NCBI RefSeq assembly: GCF_000255295.1
Contig: NC_017030.1
Span: 7,786,328-7,850,327 of the forward strand
Direction: 5' to 3'
Length of the DNA: 64,000 nucleotides
Origin: Corallococcus coralloides DSM 2259
Lineage (GTDB): Bacteria; Myxococcota; Myxococcia; Myxococcales; Myxococcaceae
The notes beneath the pieces were generated by a model, which worked only from the letters and a program-made list of their open reading frames with translations, was not told the DNA's origin and did no database searches. Positions 23,814 to 34,000 of this stretch are shown piece by piece. A program made the translations under genes and the position numbers. Every line of letters starts with the position of its first letter. Position 1 is the first letter of the stretch.

Positions 23814-24711
23814 AGACTTCCACGCTGCTCATCCCCAGCCTCACCTGTCCCGTGCCCGGGCGCCGCTCCACGACGCCCGCCGCATCCTGGATGCCCAGCG
23901 CGCCGAATTGCTTGCGCACCCGGTGGATGTCCACGTTCAGCTTGTTGGTGTCCGTGGCCAGCATCCGGCAGAGCCGCTCGCGGTCCACCCAGCCCTGCTC
24001 GGACGGCGCCAGGGCGCGCTCGGCGAGCCTCAGCCGTGCCAGCGTCGCCAACAGGTACTGCGAGGAGCGGGGAGGCAACATCCGCTCCCCCTCCCGCAGG
24101 TGCACCGCCACCTCCACGTGCTCCTCGTCGCGGCTGACGCCGATGCGCAGCCGGACCTCCGCCAACGTGGGCGCATCCGCTTCCTCGAGTGTCTCCGTCG
24201 CCGCGAGGGGCAGCTCCACCACCCACTCCGAGCCGTCCAGCCACACCCGCTCCTGGTCCTTCAGCCGACGCCGCTCTTCGCCCAACTCCAACACCCACTG
24301 CCCGCCGTCCAGCGGGAAGAGGCTGGCCTGGGGCTCGTCGTCATCCGGCAGCACCAGCAACGCGCCGGTCGCCACCCGCACCTGCCCCGTGGCCAGGTGC
24401 CGGGCCCGCGCTGCGGGAGGGGACGCGTCCAGCAGCCGGAAACCGATGCCACTCTTTCCCAGCAGGAAGTCCTGCCCCTGCCCCAGTTCCACCCGCTCGC
24501 CCGAGGCCAGCCGCCGCCCCTCGACGAACGTGCCGTTGCGGCTGCCCAGGTCCCTCAGCTCCCAGTGAGCGCCCGCCCAGTGCAGGCTCGCGTGTTCGCC
24601 GGAGACCCGGCCGTCCGGTATGTGAACATCACACGCGGGGTGACGTCCCAGCAGACAGCGCGTTCCCAAGGTGAACCGGCGTCCATCTTCCAACTGCAGC
24701 AAGAGCCCCAT
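23803..24711 (-). CDS. FHA-domain regulator with winged-helix-like C-terminus
   Basis: A 302-residue cytoplasmic protein from ATG 24711. Residues about 1-90 are an FHA phosphothreonine-binding domain: LLGRHPACDVHIPDGRVSGEH and RDLGSRNGTFVEG carry the G-R, S-x-x-H and N-G residues. The middle is acidic and strand-rich. The C-terminal 90 residues (RLCRMLATDTNKLNVDIHRV ... GVVERRPGTGQVRLG) look like the winged-helix DNA-binding domain of OmpR-type regulators. It may read a Ser/Thr kinase signal and act on DNA, possibly the adjacent divergent isoprenoid genes; that target is inference. Confidence 0.75.
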   Translation of the reverse strand: MGLLLQLEDGRRFTLGTRCLLGRHPACDVHIPDGRVSGEHASLHWAGAHWELRDLGSRNGTFVEGRRLASGERVELGQGQDFLLGKSGIGFRLLDASPPAARARHLATGQVRVATGALLVLPDDDEPQASLFPLDGGQWVLELGEERRRLKDQERVWLDGSEWVVELPLAATETLEEADAPTLAEVRLRIGVSRDEEHVEVAVHLREGERMLPPRSSQYLLATLARLRLAERALAPSEQGWVDRERLCRMLATDTNKLNVDIHRVRKQFGALGIQDAAGVVERRPGTGQVRLGMSSVEVFTL

Positions 24712-24746
24712 CTGCTTCTCTGACCTCGCGAAACACTCACCGTCGC

Positions 24747-25940
24747 ATGCTAGCTTCGCGCGCGGTGCAGGATCCATCCGGGACCAGGGAGCTGCTCGCG
24801 GGCTATCTTGAGGAGTGCCGCTCGCTCGTGCTCGAGGAGCTCCGCCGGATCATCCCCGCAGAGCGCCACCACGCGCCGTTCCTCTACCAGCTCATGCTGG
24901 ACTACCCGCTGCGAGAGGCCAAAGGGCTGCGGCCGGCACTCTGCATCGCCACGTGCCGTGCGCTGGGAGGCACGCTGGAGGCGGCGCTGCGCCCGGCGAC
25001 CGTGCTCGAGCTGTATCACAATGCCTTCCTCATCCACGACGACATCGAGGACGAGTCACTGCTGCGTCGAGGCAGCCCCACGCTGCACCGGGCGCACGGC
25101 ATCCCCGTTGCCATCAACGTGGGGGACGCCATGTTCGCCCTGTCGCTGCGGCCTCTGCTGGACAACATCGGCGCCGTGGGCCTGGGCCCCGCGCTGCGCA
25201 TCCTCCAGGCCGTGGCGCGCATGACGCAGGAGTCGGTGGAGGGCCAGGCCCTCGAGCTCGATTGGATCCGCCGGGGCGCGTGGACGCTCAGCGACGAGGA
25301 CTACGTGCGGATGGTGGAGCAGAAGACGTGCTGGTACAGCTTCATCACCCCCATGGTGGTGGGCGCCATCGCGGCCCGGCAGGACGGGGAACGCATCGAG
25401 CAGCTGGCCTCCTTCGCCCGCAGCCTCGGCATCGCCTTTCAAATCCAGGACGACGTGCTCAACCTGCGCGGCGAGGTGGGCACATATGGCAAGGAGATCG
25501 GCGGCGATCTCTGGGAGGGCAAGCGCACCCTGATGCTGCTGCACATGATGCGCCACGTGTCCTCCGAGGACCGGGCGGAAGCCGAGCGAATCCTCATCCT
25601 CCCCCGCCCCTCCTCGGAGACAGCCCCGGAGCCCGCGGCGCTCGATGCGCAGCTGGACCGGCTCGTCGAGGAAGGCGAGCTGACGGTCGTGGGGCGGCAG
25701 CGGCTGCGCGAGGCACGGAACGCGGCACCTCGCCGTGCGGAGAAGACTCCCGAGCAGGTGCGCTTTCTCCTTTCGCTCATGGAGCGCCACGACAGCATTG
25801 GCCATTCTGAGCGGGTGGCTCGGGATTGGCTGCAAGATGCCCAGCGGCGCTTCGACGTGTGCCGCGGCTGGCTCCCCCCCTCCATCCATCGGGACCTGCT
25901 GGAGGGCCTGACCTCCTACGTCCTCCTGCGAGCGAAGTGA
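24747..25940 (+). CDS. Polyprenyl (isoprenyl) diphosphate synthase
   Basis: A 397-residue trans-isoprenyl diphosphate synthase. The first aspartate-rich motif is DDIED (98-102) followed by SLLRRGSPTLHR; the second is QDDVLNLRG (Asp235-Asp236, of DDxxN form rather than the commoner DDxxD). These bind magnesium and the diphosphates. The length exceeds the usual 300-350 residues because of an extra C-terminal helical region of about 80 residues (from about 310). Chain length cannot be deduced with confidence. It is the first gene of a six-gene run; the next gene overlaps its stop as GTGA, or starts at ATG 25949. Confidence 0.9.
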   Translation: MLASRAVQDPSGTRELLAGYLEECRSLVLEELRRIIPAERHHAPFLYQLMLDYPLREAKGLRPALCIATCRALGGTLEAALRPATVLELYHNAFLIHDDIEDESLLRRGSPTLHRAHGIPVAINVGDAMFALSLRPLLDNIGAVGLGPALRILQAVARMTQESVEGQALELDWIRRGAWTLSDEDYVRMVEQKTCWYSFITPMVVGAIAARQDGERIEQLASFARSLGIAFQIQDDVLNLRGEVGTYGKEIGGDLWEGKRTLMLLHMMRHVSSEDRAEAERILILPRPSSETAPEPAALDAQLDRLVEEGELTVVGRQRLREARNAAPRRAEKTPEQVRFLLSLMERHDSIGHSERVARDWLQDAQRRFDVCRGWLPPSIHRDLLEGLTSYVLLRAK

Positions 25941-26458
25941 CGCCCTCCATGGTGCCTCCCCCCTCCCCCCAGTCCTCCCTCTTCGACTTCATCCGCACCC
26001 AGGCGCTCCTGCATGAGGAGGCGCATCGCATCCGGGAGTTGCTCTTCGAGCAGCTGCTCGCATCCGCGGCGCCCGGGGCCAGCGAGCAGTTCCCGGCGGG
26101 CTCGCAGGAGGAGGTGCTCCTGGGGCCCCTGCGCCGGCTCCAGATGCTCATGCTCAAGCACCCCATCGTCGTGCAGGCGGCCTTCTGCGCGCTCGTCGCA
26201 GAGGGGCGGCGCTTCGCCGCGACTCCCGAGGGTGCCGCCTGGAAGTCCGCGCTTGCCTCCTCTCCGTTGCTCCAGCAGGGCCGCCGCCTCTGGGATGCCC
26301 TCTCCCTCAACATCCCCGAGGAGGATCCGGCCACCGTGCTGCCCTCCGCGTACATCGAGGCGCTCTTCCAGGCCATGGGCTCCGCTCAGTTGGAGGAGCT
26401 GCTGCGTCAGCTTCAAGACCTGCCGCGCCAGGGAGAGGCCCATGCCGCTGCTCGATGA
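25937..26458 (+). CDS. Hypothetical protein in isoprenoid-type cluster (173 aa)
   Basis: No family is recognised. GTG 25937 overlaps the synthase stop (GTGA); ATG 25949 is the alternative. The protein is predicted mostly alpha-helical (SLFDFIRTQALLHEEAHRIR, LRRLQMLMLKHPIVVQAAF, AYIEALFQAMGSAQLEELLR) with no signal peptide, membrane helix or cysteine. It may be a small accessory or scaffold protein for the pathway. The downstream 98-residue gene starts inside its 3' end. Confidence 0.7.
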   Translation: MTPSMVPPPSPQSSLFDFIRTQALLHEEAHRIRELLFEQLLASAAPGASEQFPAGSQEEVLLGPLRRLQMLMLKHPIVVQAAFCALVAEGRRFAATPEGAAWKSALASSPLLQQGRRLWDALSLNIPEEDPATVLPSAYIEALFQAMGSAQLEELLRQLQDLPRQGEAHAAAR

Positions 26459-26738
26459 GCCCTGGAGCGACTTCGCTGACCGCAACCCGGTCCTGCCGCT
26501 GCTGCTTGGCATGCTGTCATTGTCCCAGCGACTCAATCACCTGCTGCCCGAGCCCGCCGCGCCGCCGTCCCCCCTTCCCGAGACAGAGGAGGATCGGCTC
26601 CTGCTGATGGTCCTCGGCCTCGTCTCCGCGCGCCGGACGTTCCTGGGCGCGATGGAGGCGAGCCGCTCATCCGGAGAGGTCGCGACACCGGCCCCTGACG
26701 CGTCCGCGGCGCCCTCTCTCAGGGAGCTGCTGCGGTAG
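26442..26738 (+). CDS. Hypothetical protein in isoprenoid-type cluster (98 aa)
   Basis: ATG 26442 follows GGGAGAGG and overlaps the previous gene by 17 bp. The product (MPLLDEPWSDFADRNPVLPL ...) is short, helical, with a Pro-rich loop in the middle (PEPAAPPSPLPETEED) and no recognised domain. Overlap and order suggest a functional pair with the 173-residue protein. The frame is open far upstream, but codon content and the ribosome-binding site favour this start. Confidence 0.65.
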   Translation: MPLLDEPWSDFADRNPVLPLLLGMLSLSQRLNHLLPEPAAPPSPLPETEEDRLLLMVLGLVSARRTFLGAMEASRSSGEVATPAPDASAAPSLRELLR

Positions 26739-26752
26739 CAGCAGCGTCGGCC

Positions 26753-27811
26753 ATGTCCCCTTCCTCTCCTCCGCCAGAGCGCCTCGCGCGGCTGCTGACT
26801 GGCAACGACTACTTCCGGCGCTCGCCCTCACGCATGGGCGGGCGGGGCGCGCACAAGGAATGGCAGCACTTCCTCGTGCACACCGAGGCGGCACACCTGC
26901 TGATCAACTTCAGCCTCATTGACGATGTGCGGGCCACGCAGGGCCGGCAGCCCGAGGTGGCGCGCCTCATCGTCCTGGCTCGCGGCGAGGGCTGGGAAGG
27001 AGATGTGGAGCACTTCGAGGAGGCCGACGTGGAGGTGACCGCCGGCCGCATCGACGCGCGCTTCGGCCACAACACCCTGCGCTTCATCGACGGCACCTAC
27101 CGCCTGTCCATCGCGTTGCGCGACCAACCTCTGGCCGCCGAGCTGGAGCTTGTCCCCGTGACGCTGCCGGCTCTCTCCGTCAATCAGCCGCTCACCCTGG
27201 ACCGGCGCCTGTCCTGGCTCTTCGTGCCCCGGCTGCTGGCGCGCGGCACGCTCCGGCTCGCGGGCCGCACCGTGCAGGTGAACGACGCTCCCGCCTACCA
27301 TGACCATAACTGGGGCCACTTCCTCTGGGGCAATGACTTCTCATGGGAGTGGGGCTCGGTGCTGCCCTGGGACATGGCCAATCCCTGGAGCCTGGTGCAC
27401 GTGCGCATGGCGGACCGCGGCCGCTCGGTGGCCCGCTATCAGGGCCTCTTCCTCTGGCACGGCGGCGAGCCCTTGCGCGTGTTCCGGGACGAGGAGCTCC
27501 GCGTCCTCACCCGGGGCAGCTTCCGCAAGGCGCGCCCCTTCTCCGTGCCTCGCGTCATGGCGCTGCTGGCCCCGGGCGCCGCGGCGGACCTGCCCGAGAC
27601 CCTGGAGATTGCCGCCCACGGAGGGGCGGACACGCTCGAGCTGTCCTTCCACCCGCAGGACTCCGCCCGCATCGTCACCCCCTCCGAGGAGCACCCCGAG
27701 CAGGTGACCATCATCCACGAGGTGCTGGGCCGGGTGACGGCGCAGGGGCGCGTGCGGGGCCACTCCGTGGCCATGGAGGGGACCGGTGTCTTCGAGTTCA
27801 TCCGTGACTGA
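26753..27811 (+). CDS. CrtC/AttH-like lipocalin-fold protein (352 aa)
   Basis: Resembles the hydroxyneurosporene synthase (CrtC) / AttH superfamily, whose members hydrate or cyclise isoprenoids (carotenoid 1,2-hydratase, tocopherol cyclase relatives). The hallmark YHDHNWGHF is at 182-190, in the position of the D-H-N/Q-W-G motif that bears catalytic acids; the N-terminal half opens FRRSPSRMGGRGAHKEWQHF and both halves are strand-rich. There is no signal peptide in this reading. Adjacent to an isoprenyl diphosphate synthase and a large flavoprotein, it is likely to act on the prenyl product. The precise reaction is not inferable. Confidence 0.75.
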   Translation: MSPSSPPPERLARLLTGNDYFRRSPSRMGGRGAHKEWQHFLVHTEAAHLLINFSLIDDVRATQGRQPEVARLIVLARGEGWEGDVEHFEEADVEVTAGRIDARFGHNTLRFIDGTYRLSIALRDQPLAAELELVPVTLPALSVNQPLTLDRRLSWLFVPRLLARGTLRLAGRTVQVNDAPAYHDHNWGHFLWGNDFSWEWGSVLPWDMANPWSLVHVRMADRGRSVARYQGLFLWHGGEPLRVFRDEELRVLTRGSFRKARPFSVPRVMALLAPGAAADLPETLEIAAHGGADTLELSFHPQDSARIVTPSEEHPEQVTIIHEVLGRVTAQGRVRGHSVAMEGTGVFEFIRD

Positions 27812-28244
27812 GCTCAGCGTGCAGGCGCTGCTGGCCCGCTCCTTCGCGCTGCTGACCCGCGAGCAGCCCCAGGCCCACGAACGCATCCTGATGCCTTTGG
27901 CCGGCCTCGCCGTCGCGCTGAAGATCGACGCCGAGCACTTCACCGCTGCCTTCACCTCCACGCAGGCCCACCTGCGCGCCGTGGATGGCCAGGAGTCCAT
28001 CACCGTGGGCACCTCGCGGCGGACCATCCTCGAGGTGCTCGATGACCGGCGCATGCTCACGGAGGCGGTGCTCTCCAACGCCGTCGAGGTGGTCGGCCCC
28101 CTGGAGGTCCTCCTTCGCGCGCATGAGGGGCTGATCCGCTACGTGCATGGGGCGGTCCGCTGCGCGGGCTTTCCGTCCCTGATCCACCAACTTCGCCTGA
28201 CGTGCGCGGACACCCCGGAAAGAAAGGCAGAGGCCCATGGCTGA
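27804..28244 (+). CDS. Hypothetical protein in isoprenoid-type cluster (146 aa)
   Basis: No family is recognised. GTG 27804 (MTELSVQALLARSFALLTRE) lies 5 bp before the previous stop; GTG 27786 in the same frame is the alternative. The protein is helical in the first half, has a few strands in the middle (ESITVGTSRRTILEVLDDRR) and a single Cys pair near the end. There is no export signal. It overlaps the flavoprotein start by 8 bp, so translation is coupled. Confidence 0.65.
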   Translation: MTELSVQALLARSFALLTREQPQAHERILMPLAGLAVALKIDAEHFTAAFTSTQAHLRAVDGQESITVGTSRRTILEVLDDRRMLTEAVLSNAVEVVGPLEVLLRAHEGLIRYVHGAVRCAGFPSLIHQLRLTCADTPERKAEAHG

Positions 28245-31023
28245 CACGGTTCCCCCCTGTATCTCTGGCCCGAAGCCCAAGAAGCGCCGGGTCTACGTCT
28301 TTGGAGCTGGCATCGCGGGGATGACCGCGGCCCACGAGCTGGCCCTGCGTGGCTTCGAGGTCCACGTCTACGAGCGCGACAAGGCCCTGGATGCACGCGG
28401 CAACCATTCCCTGGCCATCGGAGGGCTGGCCCGCACCCAGTATTTCCAACCCCCCACGCAGGGGACGATCTCTTTCAACTTCATAAAGGGGCAGTCACAA
28501 GAGGCCTCCGAATCCGCCGGGGCCCGCATTCACCCCAACACCGCGACCTCGGTGAGCCTTGGGCTCGACCAGGCCAGACCTTTTTCCTCACTCTGGCTGG
28601 AGTTCCAGGACGAGCCCGCGGAGGAGTACGAGCCAAAGCTCACCCAGCGCGCGTGCAATGACTTGAACTCAGCGCTTGAGAAGCTGACGAGCCAGAGCAT
28701 CAAGGAGCTCGGTCGCTTCAGGATCCTCATCCAGCCTTTCTACGACCAGAGCCTGAATGAGATTGAAGATGTGTCGGTCACCCGGACGGCCGACGCCTCC
28801 AGCGCTTGTCGTAATGAGCTGGCTCGCGCAAAGAAACGGGCCCAGATCATCAAGGAGAGGGTGAAGGCTCAACCGCTGCTCAAGTCCATCAAGGTGAAAC
28901 GTCAGGAGCCCTTGCCAGCGAACACGGAGTTGGGTCAGCCGCCCACTGCCAGGAATTGGGTGCGAGTCCTCCTGGAGCGCGTCATCCTCCCGGGCGAGCA
29001 TGGGTACCGGTACTTCCCGTCGTATTACCGCCATGTCTTCGACACGATGCGGCGCATCCCCATCTACGACGACAACGGCCTGCCGACCTCCCGCACCACC
29101 TACGACAACCTCGTCGCGTTGCCGACCATCGGTATCGCCAGCGAGAAGCACCCGCCCTTCATCACGAACTGGGGACCCTACAGCTTCCCGACCTCCTTCT
29201 CCCGAGAGGCGCGCGACCTGCGCAACCTGATGGATCTGGGGATCACCTCGCAGGATCTCCTCCAATTCTCGCTCCGGATCCTGCGCTACATGCTCACCAG
29301 CCCCCAGCGCAGGGCCGCCGACCTCGAAAACCTCTCCTGGTGGCAGTACATCGAGGGCCACGACCCGAAGACAGGCAGGAATCTGTACTGCTACAGCAAG
29401 GCCTTCACCGACCTGGTCAAGTCCTCCGGGCGGGTGCTGGTGGCGCTGGACGGGAAGTCGGCGGATGCACGGACCATGGGCAACACCTATGTCCAGCTCC
29501 TGACCGATGTCATCGTTCCCACCCAAGAGACCCACGCCACCTTGAATGGGCCCACCAGCGCGGCCTGGTTCAGCCACTGGCACACGCACCTGCGCCAACT
29601 GGGAGTTCAATTCCGCCAGGGGCAGCTCACGGGTTTCGAGCAGGCGGCCCCATCGCCCACGGGAAACACGCACTACAAGCCCACCGTGCAGCTCCCTTCG
29701 GGTGAGTCCATCCCGGTAGGTGACCCGGATGCCTATTACGTCGTGGCGGTGGACGTCCTCGCGGCGGAAGAGATCACCCGGAGCCTGCAGCCCATGGGCG
29801 TCGCGTTCGAGCTCCAGGGCTACACCACGCTGGCGTCCGCCAAGGCGGGAGAGCCCGGCACCATCCAGCGAGACCCGACGCGGAAGCCTGGCATGTTCCA
29901 CTGGGATCGGCTCCAGACGCTCTCCGGCATCCAGTACTTCTTCACCACGGAGTTCAACCTCATCGATGGCTACCTCTATCTCGTCGATGCGCCGTGGGGG
30001 ATTTCGGCGATATGCAGCCCCATCGCCTGGCAGCACCAGCCCATCCAAGGGTTGAGCCATTACCAATCGCTGCTCAGCGTCGACATCGGCGATTGGAACA
30101 AATCCTCTCCAAACATCGGGATGAAGGCGTGGGAGTGCACGCCAGCGGAGCTGGCAGAAGAGGTCTTCAGGCAAATCCGCAAAGCCCTCCAGCGGAAGGA
30201 GCACCTACGTCCCTCCCTGGACTTCAACCCTCCCGAGCCTGCCTTCGTCCACATCGATGAAGGGATTGTCTTTGACGTGGACGATCCACACAAGGCTCAC
30301 ATTCGTTACAACAAAACGCCCTTCCTGTTACCTACCGTAGCGGACTGGATCCACCGGCCGGGGGTGGAGGCCCTCCCGTGGGACCCAACGCCGGGGGCTC
30401 CAAGGTATGCCTGGACGGTCCCAAAGCTCGATCCCTCGCGCATTCTCTGGGGAGCCGAGCACGGAGGCTATTATGTGCACTGGAATCAGATCGTCTTCGC
30501 GGGCACCTACACCCCGACGTTCACCCGGCTCACCACCATGGAGTCCGCCAACGAGTCGGCTCGGCACGCCGTCAACGCCATCCTCGATCACTGCAGCATG
30601 AGGGAGAGCGAGTCCCCGCCCGAGCCTCTTCCTCCCCAGCCCCAGGTCTACGAGCCGCTCTTCCCCACCACGCCAATGGGTGACTACTGTCGCATCTGGA
30701 ATCCCGAGGCGAATGAGCTGCCGGATCTGATGGCCCTGCGTGACAAGGACGCGGACAACTTCAAGATGGGACTGCCCCATTCCTGGGACCTTCTGGGCAT
30801 CGAGGTGCTCCCCTCCATGCTCTCTCATCTCTCGGCGGCATCACCGGCCTCCGCTACGTCCACGGATGCCTTCTCCCAGGTGGAGTCACTGCTGCGCGGG
30901 CTGGGGATGCATTCGGGCCACGGAGGCGGTGAGGGCCTCGTCGGGCTGCTGCGGCGCATCCGCACCCAACTGGAGGAGAGCCTGCGGCACGGCGCAGCCG
31001 GCTACCGGCCTCCCACGTCTTGA
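28237..31023 (+). CDS. Large FAD-dependent desaturase/dehydroxylase-like oxidoreductase (928 aa)
   Basis: The N-terminus carries a Rossmann dinucleotide motif VYVFGAGIAGMTAAHELALR (Gly23, 25, 28) ending in the ribose-binding acid VYERD, and the C-terminal FAD segment reads FAGTYTPTFTRLTTMESANE followed by SARHAVNAIL. This is the layout of amine-oxidase/phytoene-desaturase/hydroxysqualene-dehydroxylase flavoproteins, but at 928 residues it is nearly twice their length, with long insertions between the two FAD segments. The last 110 residues are a separate Ala/Ser-rich tail. It should oxidise or desaturate a hydrophobic, probably prenylated, substrate. The 3' end overlaps the convergent kinase gene by 22 bp. 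Confidence 0.8.
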   Translation: MADTVPPCISGPKPKKRRVYVFGAGIAGMTAAHELALRGFEVHVYERDKALDARGNHSLAIGGLARTQYFQPPTQGTISFNFIKGQSQEASESAGARIHPNTATSVSLGLDQARPFSSLWLEFQDEPAEEYEPKLTQRACNDLNSALEKLTSQSIKELGRFRILIQPFYDQSLNEIEDVSVTRTADASSACRNELARAKKRAQIIKERVKAQPLLKSIKVKRQEPLPANTELGQPPTARNWVRVLLERVILPGEHGYRYFPSYYRHVFDTMRRIPIYDDNGLPTSRTTYDNLVALPTIGIASEKHPPFITNWGPYSFPTSFSREARDLRNLMDLGITSQDLLQFSLRILRYMLTSPQRRAADLENLSWWQYIEGHDPKTGRNLYCYSKAFTDLVKSSGRVLVALDGKSADARTMGNTYVQLLTDVIVPTQETHATLNGPTSAAWFSHWHTHLRQLGVQFRQGQLTGFEQAAPSPTGNTHYKPTVQLPSGESIPVGDPDAYYVVAVDVLAAEEITRSLQPMGVAFELQGYTTLASAKAGEPGTIQRDPTRKPGMFHWDRLQTLSGIQYFFTTEFNLIDGYLYLVDAPWGISAICSPIAWQHQPIQGLSHYQSLLSVDIGDWNKSSPNIGMKAWECTPAELAEEVFRQIRKALQRKEHLRPSLDFNPPEPAFVHIDEGIVFDVDDPHKAHIRYNKTPFLLPTVADWIHRPGVEALPWDPTPGAPRYAWTVPKLDPSRILWGAEHGGYYVHWNQIVFAGTYTPTFTRLTTMESANESARHAVNAILDHCSMRESESPPEPLPPQPQVYEPLFPTTPMGDYCRIWNPEANELPDLMALRDKDADNFKMGLPHSWDLLGIEVLPSMLSHLSAASPASATSTDAFSQVESLLRGLGMHSGHGGGEGLVGLLRRIRTQLEESLRHGAAGYRPPTS

Positions 31024-34000
31024 GGGGTCCGGGGCCCGGGCGGCAGTCCCAGCCCTGGCACCATCGCCGCTGCCAGCGCGCCGGGCCGCACCACCTGACG
31101 CGCCGCCATCCACTCCGAGGCCTGATGCCGCAGCGCCTCGCCCTCACTGCCTCCCTGGAGTGTCCCCAGCGCGTAGCGCGCTGCTTCCCGGTACAGCGCC
31201 ACGCCTTCGCGCTCGAGGCCCGCCACCGCCTGCTCCAGTTCACGGACCGCCGTGGCGGTGTCCCCGCTCAGCCGGGCCAGCCCTGCGCGCAGCAGGTGGC
31301 CCAGGGGGCGCGCACTGCCAATGGGGTCGCCCTCCATCACCCGGAGCTGCGCGCGGACATCGGCCAGCAGCGCCCGCCGGTTCCAGCGCGGATCCACGCG
31401 GTCAGGTGGAGACGTCCGCTCGTCCGGGAGGGACTCCGCCGCCGCCAGCGCCGCCCTGGCGCGCATGTGCCGCAGCCCCAGGCCGGTGGCCCTCAGTGAG
31501 AGCATGAAGGAGGACTTCAGCGGCGCCCAGTGCTCCAGCACGGCCTTCCACGCGGGCCAGGGATCGCCCCGGTAGTGGGAGGCGTAGACGCAGGCGATCA
31601 GCTCCGCGTACTGCTGGCGCCGGTACGCGTTCTCCGGCCAGGTGGACGCCACCGGGGACTGCGCGGCCAGCGCATCGGCGGCGCGGGCCTGGGCCTCCTC
31701 GGCGCGATCCTTCGCCAGCCACGCCAACACGGGCTCGCCAATCCAGGCCTCGCAGCGCGCGTGCACGTCGCCTCGCAGCGTCGCATCCCGGTCGAGCGCC
31801 TCCAGCCGCGCCGCCAGCGCGGGCAGCTCCCCCAGCATCGCCAGGGCGTGGTGGTGGAAGATGGCCACGCTCACCCGCTCCCAGGCCGTGCCCGGGCACT
31901 GTTCGCGGAAGAGCACGTCGGCGCGGTCGCAGGCCTCCGCCGCCTCGCGCCACCGGCCCAGGGTGTACGCCTGGTTCGCCACGGACATGAAGTACCAGGC
32001 CTGATCATACGGGTCGCCCGTGCGCTCCATGAGGACCCGCACCTTCTCCAGCAGCTTGCGGGCGTTGTTCTCCAGGAAGCGGCCGCCCACGTGCGACTCC
32101 ATGGCGGCCTCGAAGCCCAGGGCCCGGCAGAGCGTGGAGGTGTCTCCGGCCTCCAGCGCGCGCAGCAGGTGCATCATGCGGAAGGCATCCGCCAGCGTGG
32201 GGTTCACCATGGACCAGCTGGTCGACGTGGCCCACAGCACCTCCAGCCGGTGCCGCTCCTCGGGCGCGAGCGCGGGCCGGGCGGCGTCCACATCCACCCG
32301 CCGCGCCAGGAAGACGACCCGGCGCCACATGGCCGAGCCCATCGCCCCCAGGAAGGAGCCCGGCACGGGGATGCCGAGCGTCTCCAGCACCGAGCGCATC
32401 TCCCGCCAGCCCAGGTTGAAGCGCCCGCTCTTCAGGTACTGCTCCGCGGCGCGCTGCTTCAGCCCGCTCACGCGCGTGCCCTGAAGCCCCGTGCCCAGCG
32501 CCTCCGCGGACTCCAGGTAGCGTTGGGCCGCCTCGGGCGCGCGGCCCTGATTGGCCAGCGCCTGGGCCAGCTTCTCCAGCAGCGAGGGGCGATCCGCGGA
32601 CTCGCCCAGCAGCTCCAGCCCGCGTTGATAGAGTTCGGCGGAGCGGCCGAACGCGAGCGTCTGGGAGGCGCGCTCGGCGGAGCGCACCGCGTACTCGCCC
32701 GCGCGCATCGGCTCGCCCGCGCCCTCCCAGTGCACGAGCAGCGCCTCGAAGTCCTCGGAGCCGCGCGCCGAGAGGGCCTCGGCGATGCCTCGGTGCCGGC
32801 CCACGCGCACGTGGGCCGGGAGTGCTTCGAGCAGCGCCTCGCGGATGCGGTCGTGGTAGGCCGCGATGTCCACCTCGCCCTCCGCCGGCACCTCTCGCAG
32901 CAGGCTGGAGTCTCGCAGCCAGGCCGAGACGGCCCGCCCTCCCTCGTCCAGCCCGGCGGCCCGCAGCGCCACGCTCCGCCCCAGCGGCCGGCCCGCGACG
33001 GCGGCCACCTCCAGGAGCGCGCGCTGCTCCGGCGAGAGCGAGCGGATCCGCTCCATCAGCAGCTGGGCCACATCCACCTGGGCCGGCAGCGGCAGTCCCT
33101 GTCCCGCGTGCGCTCCTACATGGCGGGCCAGCTCGCAGGCGATGAAGGGGTTGCCCTCGGCGTGGGAGATGACGGCCTCCACTTGAGAATCACTCCCGGA
33201 GGTCCGCGCGCCGAGCATGGACGCGACCAGCGCCGCCACCTCCTGCTCGCCCATTGCGCCCAGCGGCAGCTCGCGCGCGGCGCCAGAGAGCGCTTCGGGA
33301 GGAGCCAGCTCCAGCAGCCGGCGCAGCAGTGGGCTGCGGCTCCGGTCCTCGGTCCGCCACGAGAGCACCAGCAACATGCGCGGCGCGGGAGACCGCAGCA
33401 GCTCCTGGAAGAGCGGCGCCGAGTCGGCGTCTCCCCACTGCACGTCATCGACCCAGAGCACCAGCGGGCGCGCGCGGCCGAGCCGCTCCAGCAGCTCGCG
33501 CAGGGCCTGGAAGCCCTGGTGCCGCAGCTCGGCGGGCTCCGGAAGCACCGCGGGGACGGTTGCATGCTGAAACACAGCCAGCCGCCCCAGCACGGGGAAG
33601 AGGCGCGTCAGCGCGTAGGCCTGGGCAGGAACGAGCGCCGCTGCCTCATCCACGGCGAGCGCGCCAAGCTGGCGGGCCAGCGAGTCGATCGCCGCATCCA
33701 TGGCTTTGTAGGGCACGCTCTCCTGTGGATGGCACCGTCCCTGGAGCACCATGGGCGCGGGGGCGGGAGCGCGCTGGGCGAGGAACTCACGCACCAGCGT
33801 GGACTTTCCCATCCCCGAGGGCCCGTGGACATGCACCGTGATCTGACGCTGCTGCTGGGAGACCTCCGCCAATGCCGCATCCAATACATCGAGTTCCCGG
33901 GCCCGGCCCACGAACGGGGCGTGGCTCGCGGAGGCCATGACGAGCCGCTGCGGCGCCGCACCCGCGAGCACCGGAGACAGACGCGCGATGCACTCCTCCG

